Assembly (NCBI GenBank): GCA_020634755.1
Contig: JACKBC010000016.1
Location: forward strand, 60,943 to 124,942
Direction: 5' to 3'
Length of the DNA stretch: 64,000 bases
From: Caldilineaceae bacterium
GTDB lineage: Bacteria; Chloroflexota; Anaerolineae; Caldilineales; Caldilineaceae
Shown here: piece after piece, positions 56,621 through 64,000 of the stretch
Layout: each line of letters opens with the position of its first letter
How positions within the stretch are numbered: the first letter of the stretch is position 1
Translations under genes and position numbers: made by a program
Notes under the pieces: model-generated
Databases searched by the model: none
Told to the model about the DNA's origin: nothing
The model's input: the letters and a program-made list of their open reading frames with translations, nothing else

Positions 56621-57397
56621 ATGAACCAGATCTCCCCAACCCAATGGACCCAATATGAAGAACAAGGTTATCTGCACTTGGGCCGCGTGCTAGATGACCA
56701 GGAATTGCACGCCCTGCAACAGCGCATTGATGAGATCATGCTCGGTACGGCGCCGCTGGATTACGACCGCATGTTGATGCAGCTCGACAGCACCACCGGC
56801 GATTACAAAGACATGCCGCCGCAGACCAACGGCCATAAAGGCGCCACGCTCAACTACCGCAAAATTCAAGATCTGGAGCTGGATCCGCTCTTTTTCGCCT
56901 ATATGCAAAAACCGCTCATGCAGGAAATTTGCGCGCACGTCTATGGTGACCAGACGCCGGTGGCCAGCTTCCGCGCCATGTTTATGAACAAGCCGGCCGG
57001 CTTTGGCACGCTATTGCCCTGGCACCAAGATCGCTGGAGCCACCTGGATCGCGACCCGCTGATCACGGTTTGGACCGCGCTGGACCCAGCCACCATCGCC
57101 AACGGCTGCGTCAAGGTGATTCCGGGTTCGCACCGCAACGGTCTACTCAATCCCGATCACCCATCCGGTTTTGTCACCGCAGAGCAGTCTGCCCACTTCC
57201 TGCGGCACGCCGCCCCGCTTGATTTGGAATTGGATGCGGGCGAAGCCGTGCTGCTGCACAACTGGCTGCTGCACAGCTCAGACACCAACCGCACGACCAT
57301 TGCACGACGGGCCTTTAGCGTCTGCTATATGGACGCCAATACGGTCTGCCGCAACGGTCAGCCCTATCCGGTTATTTTTGGCGCAGGAGCACTGTAG
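56621..57397 (+). CDS. Phytanoyl-CoA dioxygenase (PhyH) family protein
   Basis: A 258-residue Fe(II)/2-oxoglutarate dioxygenase. GGAGG lies five bases before ATG. LPWHQDRW gives the His and Asp metal ligands; LLHNWLLHSSDTNRT gives the second His and the R that binds 2-oxoglutarate. The entry helix YEEQGYLHLGRVLDDQELH is typical of PhyH proteins, and KVIPGSHRNG is their conserved turn. Bacterial members hydroxylate small metabolites such as ectoine, halogenate, or make secondary metabolites; the substrate is not predictable here. The glycosyltransferase gene starts four bases after its stop and so is probably co-translated. Confidence 0.9.
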   Translation: MNQISPTQWTQYEEQGYLHLGRVLDDQELHALQQRIDEIMLGTAPLDYDRMLMQLDSTTGDYKDMPPQTNGHKGATLNYRKIQDLELDPLFFAYMQKPLMQEICAHVYGDQTPVASFRAMFMNKPAGFGTLLPWHQDRWSHLDRDPLITVWTALDPATIANGCVKVIPGSHRNGLLNPDHPSGFVTAEQSAHFLRHAAPLDLELDAGEAVLLHNWLLHSSDTNRTTIARRAFSVCYMDANTVCRNGQPYPVIFGAGAL

Positions 57398-57401
57398 CAT
57401 T

Positions 57402-58241
57402 GTGAACCAATTTGACCCAACTTCGGTTTGGTGGCCACAGACCACAAGCACAGAGCCGCCTTCCGGCCTGGTGATTGCCAGCGCCAATTACAACACAAAG
57501 CCGCTAATTGCCCGCCTGCTCTGGTCGGTGTATCGCTTTTTAGGCTCGGAGGTGCGGTCGGTGCTCATTGTGGACAACGGTTCCACAGATGGTTCGGTCG
57601 AACTGCTGCAAGCCGCGGCCGATGCAGGGCTGTGTGCGCTGATTGCCAACCAGCAGAATCGCCACCACGGCCCCGCGCTCAGCCAGGCGCTGGCGCATTT
57701 GGCGGCTGCGTACCAATCACAGCCCGGCCCGCGACCATGGATTTGGCTGCTCGATTCGGATTGCATTATTGCCCGCGCCGATGCCGCCAACCGCGCCATT
57801 GCCGCCGCCCACGCGGCCCACGCCAGCCTATTGGGCGAGGCATACTGGAATCGTTGGAATGACGAACAGCGGCTGGCTGGCTATTCTCTCTTGCTCGACC
57901 CCGCCCACGCTTGGCGGGCAGAGATTGGCCCCATCCCCGATGGCGGTGATCCCATTGGGGATTTTGCGCAAACGTGCCAGGCCCAGGGCGTACAGCCACA
58001 TTCATTTCCCTTTACGCAGGATGGCTACTTGATCCACCTGGGGCGCAGCACGCTGGCCGCCGTGCGCGAACGCGCCGAAACGTCCAACCCCCTTTATGAA
58101 TGGGCGCAAAGTCATTATGAACCACACTTTCAGCTAGTGGCCGATGCGCAAGCCCGCTATGCCGAGCTGGTCGATGAATTTGATCAACAGGTTCCCAATC
58201 TAAGCATTGATGCGCTGATCCGCGCGTGCAGGCAAAGGTGA
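57402..58241 (+). CDS. Family 2-like glycosyltransferase
   Basis: 279 residues from the GTG at 57402, four bases after the PhyH stop; the longer frame (57171) overlaps PhyH and its extra part is Cys-rich shadow. GLVIASANYNTKPLIARLLW followed by VRSVLIVDNGSTDGSVELL is the GT-A nucleotide-binding region, and WIWLLDSDCII carries a DxD-like Asp pair for Mn2+. WNRWNDEQRLAG and the late HLGRSTLAAVRERA differ from polysaccharide synthases. There is no membrane helix, so it acts at the inner face or on soluble acceptors. With PhyH it may decorate a small metabolite; this is inference from the near-overlap. Confidence 0.8.
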   Translation: MNQFDPTSVWWPQTTSTEPPSGLVIASANYNTKPLIARLLWSVYRFLGSEVRSVLIVDNGSTDGSVELLQAAADAGLCALIANQQNRHHGPALSQALAHLAAAYQSQPGPRPWIWLLDSDCIIARADAANRAIAAAHAAHASLLGEAYWNRWNDEQRLAGYSLLLDPAHAWRAEIGPIPDGGDPIGDFAQTCQAQGVQPHSFPFTQDGYLIHLGRSTLAAVRERAETSNPLYEWAQSHYEPHFQLVADAQARYAELVDEFDQQVPNLSIDALIRACRQR

Positions 58242-58310
58242 CGCATCCGTGTAAATCAGGCACAGAATGCGTATATAGCTCAGCTACAAAAGCACAATAT
58301 ATGACCATTC

Positions 58311-58390
58311 GGCTCCGTAAAAGCCATGAAGAACTACGCCTTTCTCAGAGTAGAATTGTCAACTATTCATGGCTTTTACAACCGCAGTTG
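58311..58390. repeat. Palindromic repeat, family D copy 2
   Basis: The core 58317-58379 runs from GTAAAAGCCATGAAGAA to ATTCATGGCTTTTAC, 63 bp, flanked by GGCTCC on the left and AACCGCAGTT on the right. It matches the copy at 174-236 in opposite orientation, with the same core length and the same outer flanks. Confidence 0.7.
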
Positions 58391-58509
58391 CTATAACAAA
58401 TCCCCATTTCTCAAAACAGAACTTTTGAGCTAATATTACTGTTATTACAGGCCTATGGGTGAGCAATCGCGAACACTGTGGAGGACCAATTTAAGTGGAG
58501 AAATCAATC

Positions 58510-58917
58510 ATGGCTATTACTTATAGAGATGCAATGATTAATTATTACGTAAATGATGTAGAGGGATTGGCGACTTTTTATCGCCAGCATTTTGGCTTTC
58601 GCGAGACCTTTCGCACGCCAGATACTGGTCCAGCCATACACATTGAGCTCAGATTGGGTGAGTTTTTGCTGGGCCTGGCTTCTATTGAAGCGGCGCGCGC
58701 CATGCACCAACTGCCGCTCAACCCTGGGCTGCCGCGCGGCGAAGTGGCGCTGTGGACCGACGATGTGGACCAGGCATATGCCGCACTGACGGCCAAAGGC
58801 GTAAACAGCATTAGCGCCCCTCACAATTTTTTGGAAATGCCACCGCTGCGCGCGGCCTGGGTGGAAGATCCCGAAGGCAACCCCATTCAGATCGTCTGCC
58901 ATCGCCAGGCCAGTTGA
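58510..58917 (+). CDS. VOC-family (glyoxalase-like) protein
   Basis: A 135-residue single VOC domain. The start is at ATG 58510, with GTGGAG nine bases upstream; a GTG at 58495 is possible. MINYYVNDVEGLATFYRQHF then GFRETFRTPDTGPAIHIELR is the first beta-alpha-beta unit. ALWTDDVDQAYAALTAKGVN and WVEDPEGNPIQIVCHRQ the second, with the glutamate replaced by Gln at the usual metal position (NPIQIV for NPIEL). That loss may mean a non-enzymatic or binding role. It follows the D repeat and is unlinked to the glycosyltransferase. Confidence 0.87.
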   Translation: MAITYRDAMINYYVNDVEGLATFYRQHFGFRETFRTPDTGPAIHIELRLGEFLLGLASIEAARAMHQLPLNPGLPRGEVALWTDDVDQAYAALTAKGVNSISAPHNFLEMPPLRAAWVEDPEGNPIQIVCHRQAS

Positions 58918-59154
58918 GATGACTGGACATTAGGTTGGGTGCGCGGATGGCCGCGGATATGCGCCGATTTTGCGGGGGCGTTTCACGTTGAGGGTAACCA
59001 TTAGCAACCATTAGAAATGGGCGCCTACCACTGAAAAATCGCCACAGCGATTTGGCCCCAGCCGCTGTGGCGGCTTCGCGATTTTAGCCGAGGATTCTAT
59101 CCTGCCGCCCTATGTTCGTCTCCAAATCCAATTGCACCCGATTTTGCAAATTGA

Positions 59155-59183
59155 TTGACATCACCATCAACCTGTGCTACTCT
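59155..59183 (+). promoter_or_regulatory. Promoter of T-box/alaS transcript
   Basis: A perfect -35 box TTGACA (59155-59160), a 17-bp spacer and TACTCT (59178-59183) as -10. It lies about 55-60 bp upstream of the first T-box helix, as expected for a leader transcript. It is the best vegetative promoter match I found in the window. The preceding gap 58918-59150 shows no gene or repeat that I can name. Confidence 0.7.
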
Positions 59184-59239
59184 ACAAACACAGCATCTGT
59201 ATAGCTGTCATTAATTGAACAGATCAAAAACACAGATCA

Positions 59240-59500
59240 AAAACGTTGACGGTGAAGAGTAAGCGCCCAGCCAATGTTACAGCGAGTCAAGGAGAGTGAG
59301 AGCTTGACACAGAAGCAGCGCCGAAGCCACACCCGAGTTGCCGCCGAACTGCTAGTTCCAGCAGGTAAGGTGCGCCGAGCTAGTCTCCCGTAACCGAGAC
59401 GCGCCCTCGCTGCATATGCCAGTCACTCGTAACGACATGGAAGATAGCCAGCGGCGGTAGAGAGGAGGCCTTACGCCTCAATCAAGGTGGTACCGCGGAT
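59240..59500 (+). promoter_or_regulatory. T-box riboswitch (alanine)
   Basis: The T-box consensus AAGGTGGTACCGCGG is present at 59484-59498, directly before a terminator. Stem I shows AGAGTAAGCG (the AGTA of the specifier loop E motif) at 59256 and, on its 3' side, GAAGCCAC with the specifier codon GCC (59326-59328), which is alanine. The TGGT bulge of the antiterminator pairs with an ACCA acceptor end, fitting the A discriminator of tRNA-Ala. Uncharged tRNA-Ala would stabilise the antiterminator and allow transcription of the alanyl-tRNA synthetase gene at 59628. The codon and consensus are seen directly; the detailed folding is inferred. Confidence 0.92.
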
Positions 59501-59545
59501 AACACCGTCCTTGAGCATATTGCTCGAGGACGGTGTTTTTTTTGC
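59501..59545 (+). terminator. T-box-controlled intrinsic terminator
   Basis: A 17-bp stem AACACCGTCCTTGAGCA with TGCTCGAGGACGGTGTT (one G-T pair) and a short loop is followed by a run of eight T. It lies right after the T-box antiterminator consensus and before alaS, so it is the regulated stop of this riboswitch. Confidence 0.92.
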
Positions 59546-59627
59546 GCCAGTAACGACTCGGCCTCTCTAGGAACGGCTGAGCCGTGGCCGTGATTCAATA
59601 TTTATGCATGGATAGAGGAGATTTCAT

Positions 59628-61382
59628 ATGAATGCCAACCAACTGCGCACGCTCTTTTTGAACTATTTTCGCACGCGGGATCACGCCATCATCGGCAGCG
59701 CCTCGCTGATTCCTGAAGGCGACCCCAGCGTGCTTTTCACCACGGCGGGCATGCATCCGCTGGCGCCTTTTTTGCTGGGAGAGCCGCACCCAGCAGGCCG
59801 GCGGCTAGCCAGCTGCCAAAAATGTCTGCGCACGAATGACATTCTGGAAGTGGGCGACGCCACTCATCTCACCTTTTTTGAAATGCTGGGCAACTGGTCA
59901 CTGGGCGACTACTGGAAGCAGACATCGATTCGTTACAGCTATGATTTTCTGACCAATCACCTGGGGCTGGAAGCGGACCGCCTCTATGTGACCTGCTTTG
60001 AGGGGGACGAAATTGCCCCCCGCGATGAAGAAGCCGCCGCAATTTGGCGCGATATCGGTATCCCGGAGCAGCGCATCTTTTTCCTGCCCAAGGCGGATAA
60101 CTGGTGGGGACCGGCGGGCGCAACCGGCCCTTGCGGCCCCGACACCGAAATCTTTTACGACACCAATCCCAATGGCCCCAGCGCTGAAACGCCGGCCACC
60201 AATGGGCAGCGTTTTGTAGAAGTGTGGAACAACGTTTTTATGCAGTACGACCAGCAGGCCAATGGCCACATGGGACGCTTGGCTACGCGCAATGTGGATA
60301 CGGGGCTGGGGCTGGAACGCACGCTGGCCATTGTCCAAGGCGTAACTTCGCCCTACGAGACAGAGCTCTTTCTGCCGCTTGTGGATGCAATACAGACGCT
60401 GGCCACAACATCGGATGCGTTTGCCGTGCGCGTCATTGCGGATCACGCCCGCGCCGCCACGTTTGTGCTGGGTGAAGGCATCCAGCCCGGCAATGTAGAT
60501 CAGCCCTATGTGGCGCGGCGGCTGATCCGGCGCGCCATTCGCTATGGGTGGACCATTGGCATTAGCGCCCCATTTCTGGCGCAGCTGGCCGATGTGGTGA
60601 TTCATATGTTTGCCGATGTCTATCCTGAACTGGAAGCACAGGGCGCGCAGATTGCGGCGGCGCTGGATGAAGAAGAGAGCCGCTTCCAGCGCACATTAGC
60701 CCGCGGCGAACGCGCCACAAATACCCTGCTTGTAGACGCGCAAACCGCCGGCCAGCGTGCGCTCGCCGGCCAGGAGGCTTTTCACCTTTATGAAACCTAT
60801 GGTTTTCCGCTGGAATTGACCCAAGAGTTGGCCGCGCAAAAGGGGTTGACGGTCGATGCCGAGGGCTTCCAGCAAGCGTTTGCTGCGCATCAGGAGGCGT
60901 CCAAACAGGGTGCGGCCGAGCGCTTTCGGGGCGGGCTGGTGGAACGACGCCCCGAGACCATACGCCTCCACACGGCCACGCATCTGCTGCATGCGGCGCT
61001 GCGCCAGGTGCTGGGGACGCACGTTGAGCAGCGCGGCAGCAATATTACGCCGGAGCGGCTGCGCTTTGATTTTAGCCACAGCGCCAAGCTGAGCGACGAC
61101 GAGCTACGGCAGGTGCAAGATTTGGTCAACGCCCAGATTGCGCTGGACACTCCCGTTGTGTGGCAAGAGATGAGCGTGGATGCCGCCAAAGCCGAAGGCG
61201 CGATTGGGCTCTTTGAGGAGCGGTATGGCGACCGCGTCAAAGTGTACACCATTGATGGATTTAGCAAGGAGATCTGCGGCGGACCGCACGTGACGCATAC
61301 GGGTGAATTAGGCCACTTCCGCATTACCAAAGAGCAAGCGGTGGGTGCGGGCGTGCGCCGCATCCGCGCCGTGTTGGCGTAA
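59628..61382 (+). CDS. alaS: Alanyl-tRNA synthetase lacking the C-Ala domain
   Basis: A 584-residue protein against about 870 in most bacteria. GAGGAG precedes ATG by eight bases. The catalytic part has THLTFFEMLGNWSLGDYWK, ATGPCGPDTEIFYD and motif 3 GLGLERTLAIV. The tRNA-recognition helices include PYVARRLIRRAIRYG. The editing domain has HTATHLLHAALR (HxxxH) and EICGGPHVTHTGELG (CxxxH), complete for zinc-dependent clearing of Ser- and Gly-tRNA. The chain ends right there, so the coiled-coil/C-Ala module for tRNA elbow binding and dimerisation is absent. T-box control makes it the regulated synthetase; whether a full-length paralog exists elsewhere is unknown. Confidence 0.93.
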   Translation: MNANQLRTLFLNYFRTRDHAIIGSASLIPEGDPSVLFTTAGMHPLAPFLLGEPHPAGRRLASCQKCLRTNDILEVGDATHLTFFEMLGNWSLGDYWKQTSIRYSYDFLTNHLGLEADRLYVTCFEGDEIAPRDEEAAAIWRDIGIPEQRIFFLPKADNWWGPAGATGPCGPDTEIFYDTNPNGPSAETPATNGQRFVEVWNNVFMQYDQQANGHMGRLATRNVDTGLGLERTLAIVQGVTSPYETELFLPLVDAIQTLATTSDAFAVRVIADHARAATFVLGEGIQPGNVDQPYVARRLIRRAIRYGWTIGISAPFLAQLADVVIHMFADVYPELEAQGAQIAAALDEEESRFQRTLARGERATNTLLVDAQTAGQRALAGQEAFHLYETYGFPLELTQELAAQKGLTVDAEGFQQAFAAHQEASKQGAAERFRGGLVERRPETIRLHTATHLLHAALRQVLGTHVEQRGSNITPERLRFDFSHSAKLSDDELRQVQDLVNAQIALDTPVVWQEMSVDAAKAEGAIGLFEERYGDRVKVYTIDGFSKEICGGPHVTHTGELGHFRITKEQAVGAGVRRIRAVLA

Positions 61383-61733
61383 ACAAGCGCAGAGAGGGTG
61401 AAGGAGCACGTAGATTATTGCTCCTTCACCCTCTCTGTGGACCCTTGGCTTTACCCGCAAGTGGGTGAAATGGATCTGTGCGTCGCACACTGTCCTCGAG
61501 CATCGTTCGCGTCTACCCGTGTGCGACGCACGGTCCAGACGTTGTCTGTGCAGTCACAGCGGCCGCGGACCGTGCGACGCACCTGGCCTCTACTCAAGGC
61601 CAGAAAGATGTGGGTAATGGGAAGCTGTGGACCGCAGACATTTACACGACTTACCCAGCCTCTTGCTCCTGCCAGAGGCTGGGTAAGTCCTACTTTATAG
61701 ATTACGACTTATAGATCACGACATAGAAAACGT
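61383..61733. terminator. Intergenic region with two strong hairpins and GTGCGACGCAC words
   Basis: An 18-bp perfect stem AGAGAGGGTGAAGGAGCA (61392-61409 with 61420-61437) follows the alaS stop by 9 bp. A 15-bp perfect stem ACTTACCCAGCCTCT (61649-61663 with 61674-61688) precedes the convergent secreted gene. Between them GTGCGTCGCAC occurs at 61478 and its complement at 61521 and 61572, the first two pairing as a larger loop. No gene is supported. The hairpins probably end the two convergent transcripts. Confidence 0.6.
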
Positions 61734-63848
61734 TTATTTGTTTGCCAGCGGCAGATAGAGTTTGTTGGGCAAATCTGGCGTGCCCAATGTCAAATTGATG
61801 CCGCTTTTCGTGGCGTCTGCCGTCACCGCCACATCACGTCCATCTTCTGGATATGAAGCGCCTCCGTAGCAGAGGTAGGGGAAGACATATCTGGCATCTT
61901 GGAAGCAGACTTTATAGACGCCTGTTCCCAGTCCATTCACGGTATAGGCGCCGCTCTGGTCTGTTTTGACCGGAATGGGCATGGGAAATGGAAAGAGACC
62001 AAACGGCTGCTGCGTATAAACATTGACCACCACATTGGCCAACGGCTGTCCATTGGGGCCTTTCACAACGCCGGCTATGGAACCACTCGTGTCTAAAGTA
62101 ATATTGATGCCGGACACGCTGTCACCCTCAAAAACGGGGATGGAGCTGTCGCCTTTGGTATCATATATATCGCCATAGAAGGTGCTGGCATATTTGCCGG
62201 CAGGATCGGCAAAACTGACCGAATAGTAATTGTCATTGAGACCGTCAAAGCGATAATAGCCTTTGGCATCGGTAAAGGTATAGACAATTGAGGGTTGCCC
62301 ATAGTAACCAAACCCATAACCCTCATACAGATCGACCCGAATACCGGCCAGCGGCTGCCCGTCGGCGCCCACAAGCCCCTCAATGGACCCTTCAAAAAGC
62401 TTGGTTGCAAATACAAAATCAATTGTGGCGCTGGGATCGGGGCTGCTCAGGACAATATCACTGGCCTCGTCCACGCTGAACACTTCCGAGCCATCTTCTG
62501 TGTAAAATTGGGAAAAAGAAATTCCGCCGTAGCTGCCAGAAAATGAGAGACGATAGGTTCCATCTGGCAAACCACGGAGAATGTAGCCGCTGGTCTGCGG
62601 ATCGACGGCCACATCGCGCAAAGCATACCAGGCGCCACTATCGCTGCCATAGTAATCGGGATAAAATTGGTACACAGTCACGGTGCCATATTGCAAGCCC
62701 AACTCATCCTGCAGCTCAATATGCCCCTGGATTACGCCTCCGTCCAACATGGTGATATCCACGCCGGTTTTTATTTCGCCATTTTGCAATGAGAAATAGG
62801 TGGCGTCGGCCCGATTGTCAACGTTGCCGTAATACGTAATAAAATTCCCGTAATTCTGATACTCAGAAGCCAAAACTGTATATGTGTCGGAGATTACCGT
62901 GGTAAAGGTGTAATAGCCATTGGCATCGCTGTTCGTCGATACATAGTTTCCATAGGCATCATCCTGACCAGCAACGGCAGTGACAACCGCGAATGGAACC
63001 GGTTCCCCATTGGAAGCCGTAATGCGCCCCGACAGCTGCGCATAGGCCGGATTTTCACCCAGCACAAGATTGATGGCCGCCGTGGTTTGGCCAGACACCA
63101 CCGGTATGGGAGTCAAATCCTCAGTAGATGACACAATGTTGTCATAGCATTCGGTCACGTATGTGGCGCTAGAATCATCTTCCAGATAGGCACTGGCGCA
63201 AATATAATATGTACCAGCCGCCAGACCGCCGATGGTATATTCGGTTTCACCAAACTCCAGATACTGATTGAGCAGCGAACTTTGAAGGCCCAGCAGCGGG
63301 TTAGTAGAAGATAGATAGAGGCTCACATAGACATTGCTCAGCGTTGTTCCCGTTATGCCGGTAATCGAGCCGCTGATAGAACCACCCAATTCCAGCGTGA
63401 TGTTAATGTCTTTAATGTTATTGCCAGAGACGGGTATGCCCGTGGCGGCGGACAACTCATTGGCATTTTCATAAAACTCCGACGCATATACATGCTGGGG
63501 GTCTACAAATTGCAGCTGATAAATGCCCGGCGCCAGGCCAGTCACTTTATAGGTTCCATCAGCTTGCGTCACAAACCGCGCCGGTTCGTCTGAATTTACA
63601 TCGCAATAGTAGTAGCGGTTGTTACAAATATAAATGTTGATGCCGGTCAGCGGTGCGCCTTGTGCATTGGTCACTTTGCCGCTGATCGTACCGGGGGCGT
63701 CCGGGCTATCAATAATACTTTGTGCTCGCGCCGGGCCAAAGAGACCGAGCAGACAGATCAAACTGACAATTGTGACGCCAACTGCTAAAGCCACCCCCTT
63801 ATGGGGCTTGAGTCGTATTACATTTTCCTGCACGACGGAATCGTTCAT
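61734..63848 (-). CDS. Large secreted protein with carboxypeptidase-regulatory-like repeats and YLPLANK tail
   Basis: 704 residues from the ATG at 63848, with GGAGGAG five bases upstream; the frame's extra 27 residues are unlikely. A signal peptide covers about residues 15-43 (VALAVGVTIVSLICLLGLFG, then PARAQS). About seven CarboxypepD_reg-like beta-sandwich units follow, for example GTISGKVTNAQGAPLTGINI, AQLSGRITASNGEPVPFAVV, GSIEGLVGADGQPLAGIRVD and GSIAGVVKGPNGQPLANVVV, each with a later GxYxxxGL turn. It ends LYLPLANK, the same surface tail as the genes at 32503 and 34895. Probably a long cell-surface stalk or adhesin; no catalytic residues seen. Confidence 0.87.
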   Translation of the reverse strand: MNDSVVQENVIRLKPHKGVALAVGVTIVSLICLLGLFGPARAQSIIDSPDAPGTISGKVTNAQGAPLTGINIYICNNRYYYCDVNSDEPARFVTQADGTYKVTGLAPGIYQLQFVDPQHVYASEFYENANELSAATGIPVSGNNIKDINITLELGGSISGSITGITGTTLSNVYVSLYLSSTNPLLGLQSSLLNQYLEFGETEYTIGGLAAGTYYICASAYLEDDSSATYVTECYDNIVSSTEDLTPIPVVSGQTTAAINLVLGENPAYAQLSGRITASNGEPVPFAVVTAVAGQDDAYGNYVSTNSDANGYYTFTTVISDTYTVLASEYQNYGNFITYYGNVDNRADATYFSLQNGEIKTGVDITMLDGGVIQGHIELQDELGLQYGTVTVYQFYPDYYGSDSGAWYALRDVAVDPQTSGYILRGLPDGTYRLSFSGSYGGISFSQFYTEDGSEVFSVDEASDIVLSSPDPSATIDFVFATKLFEGSIEGLVGADGQPLAGIRVDLYEGYGFGYYGQPSIVYTFTDAKGYYRFDGLNDNYYSVSFADPAGKYASTFYGDIYDTKGDSSIPVFEGDSVSGINITLDTSGSIAGVVKGPNGQPLANVVVNVYTQQPFGLFPFPMPIPVKTDQSGAYTVNGLGTGVYKVCFQDARYVFPYLCYGGASYPEDGRDVAVTADATKSGINLTLGTPDLPNKLYLPLANK

Positions 63849-63967
63849 CTTCTCCTCCTGGATGCACAGTAGAGACTCTGCCCGGCCCTGTTTATGTTTA
63901 GCCCCATATGACAATATCACGGCCCACACAGCATTCAGACCTGGCCAGGCATGGCAACTTTCTTGGG

Positions 63968-63999
63968 TAAAGCTACTTTCCAGCCAGGTTTGCGTAAGG
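63968..63999 (+). mobile_element. Family A element, right half at window edge
   Basis: GCTACTTTCCAGCCAGG then TTTGCGTAAGG at the end of the window align with the right half of A1/A2 elements (GACTTTCCGCCAGGCTTGCGTAA). No left half with TTACGCAGC is found in the preceding 80 bp, so it may be a partial copy. Confidence 0.5.
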
Positions 64000-64000
64000 T

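Noticed and set aside
57171..57401. Upstream extension of the glycosyltransferase frame
   Set aside because: It lies inside the PhyH gene and encodes Cys/Pro-rich sequence typical of a shifted frame; the GTG at 57402 fits the junction better.

Overview
This 64 kb window looks like a chromosomal segment of a Chloroflexota bacterium, probably of the Anaerolineae/Caldilineae side. Three large secreted proteins end in Thr/Pro-rich or short linkers followed by a YLPLxxK-type C-terminus, a habit I associate with that phylum. The other hints are several dipeptide-type ABC transporters with very long lipoprotein binding proteins, moderately high GC coding regions, and intergenic spaces packed with short palindromic repeats. 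The taxonomic call is inference; no rRNA or tRNA gene is present to test it.

Layout. 1-8 kb: small stress or detoxification-type genes (three DinB-fold proteins, two VOC/glyoxalase proteins, an NTF2-like protein, a P-loop kinase), then a RIO-kinase / APH-kinase / YciI operon. 8.4-12.2 kb: an aldehyde:ferredoxin oxidoreductase, a tyrosine-phosphatase fragment, a PIN/AbrB toxin-antitoxin pair and a rubredoxin-like MBL-fold hydrolase. 12.4-15.5 kb: an arsenic operon read leftward (ArsR-ArsC fusion, GAPDH, ArsJ). 15.7-17.6 kb: a lipid operon (acyltransferase, Het-C/phospholipase C-like protein, truncated BtaA-like gene). 18-32 kb: peroxiredoxin, glycerophosphodiesterase, sulfurtransferase, S9 peptidase, secreted beta-propeller, amylosucrase, a YraQ/TIGR03943 metal-permease operon, a conserved unknown and an Fsr-like MFS pump. 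32.5-36.8 kb: three secreted surface proteins. 37.3-45.3 kb: a complete dipeptide-type ABC operon with an embedded D-2-hydroxyacid dehydrogenase. 45.5-48.2 kb: cupin, HIT protein, an AT-rich HEPN protein, a nucleotidyltransferase fragment and a caspase-like protein. 48.4-55.6 kb: a second ABC system without ATPases, split around a DUF4258/YgiT toxin-antitoxin pair, an enolase-superfamily dehydratase, a methyltransferase and an acetyltransferase. 55.8-58.9 kb: methyltransferase, PhyH dioxygenase, glycosyltransferase and a VOC protein. 59.1-61.4 kb: a T-box riboswitch controlling an alanyl-tRNA synthetase that lacks the C-Ala domain. 61.7-63.8 kb: a large secreted repeat protein.

How it works together. 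The strongest reconstructed pathways are: arsenate detoxification (GAPDH makes the unstable 1-arseno-3-phosphoglycerate, ArsJ exports it, ArsC reduces arsenate, ArsR senses arsenite); phosphorus-sparing lipid remodelling, apparently broken at BtaA; uptake of small oligomeric substrates by the ABC operon followed by hydroxyacid or sugar-acid catabolism; and tRNA-Ala-dependent control of alaS.

Intergenic space carries at least four recurring palindromic families: A, 66-77 bp with TTACGCA ends, nine or ten copies; B, about 84 bp, four copies; C, perfect 33-bp hairpins, three copies; D, 63 bp, two copies. There are also single foldback elements, one of which has an 11-bp flanking direct repeat. 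Several gene fragments (tyrosine phosphatase, BtaA, ABC ATPase tail, nucleotidyltransferase) show active gene decay.
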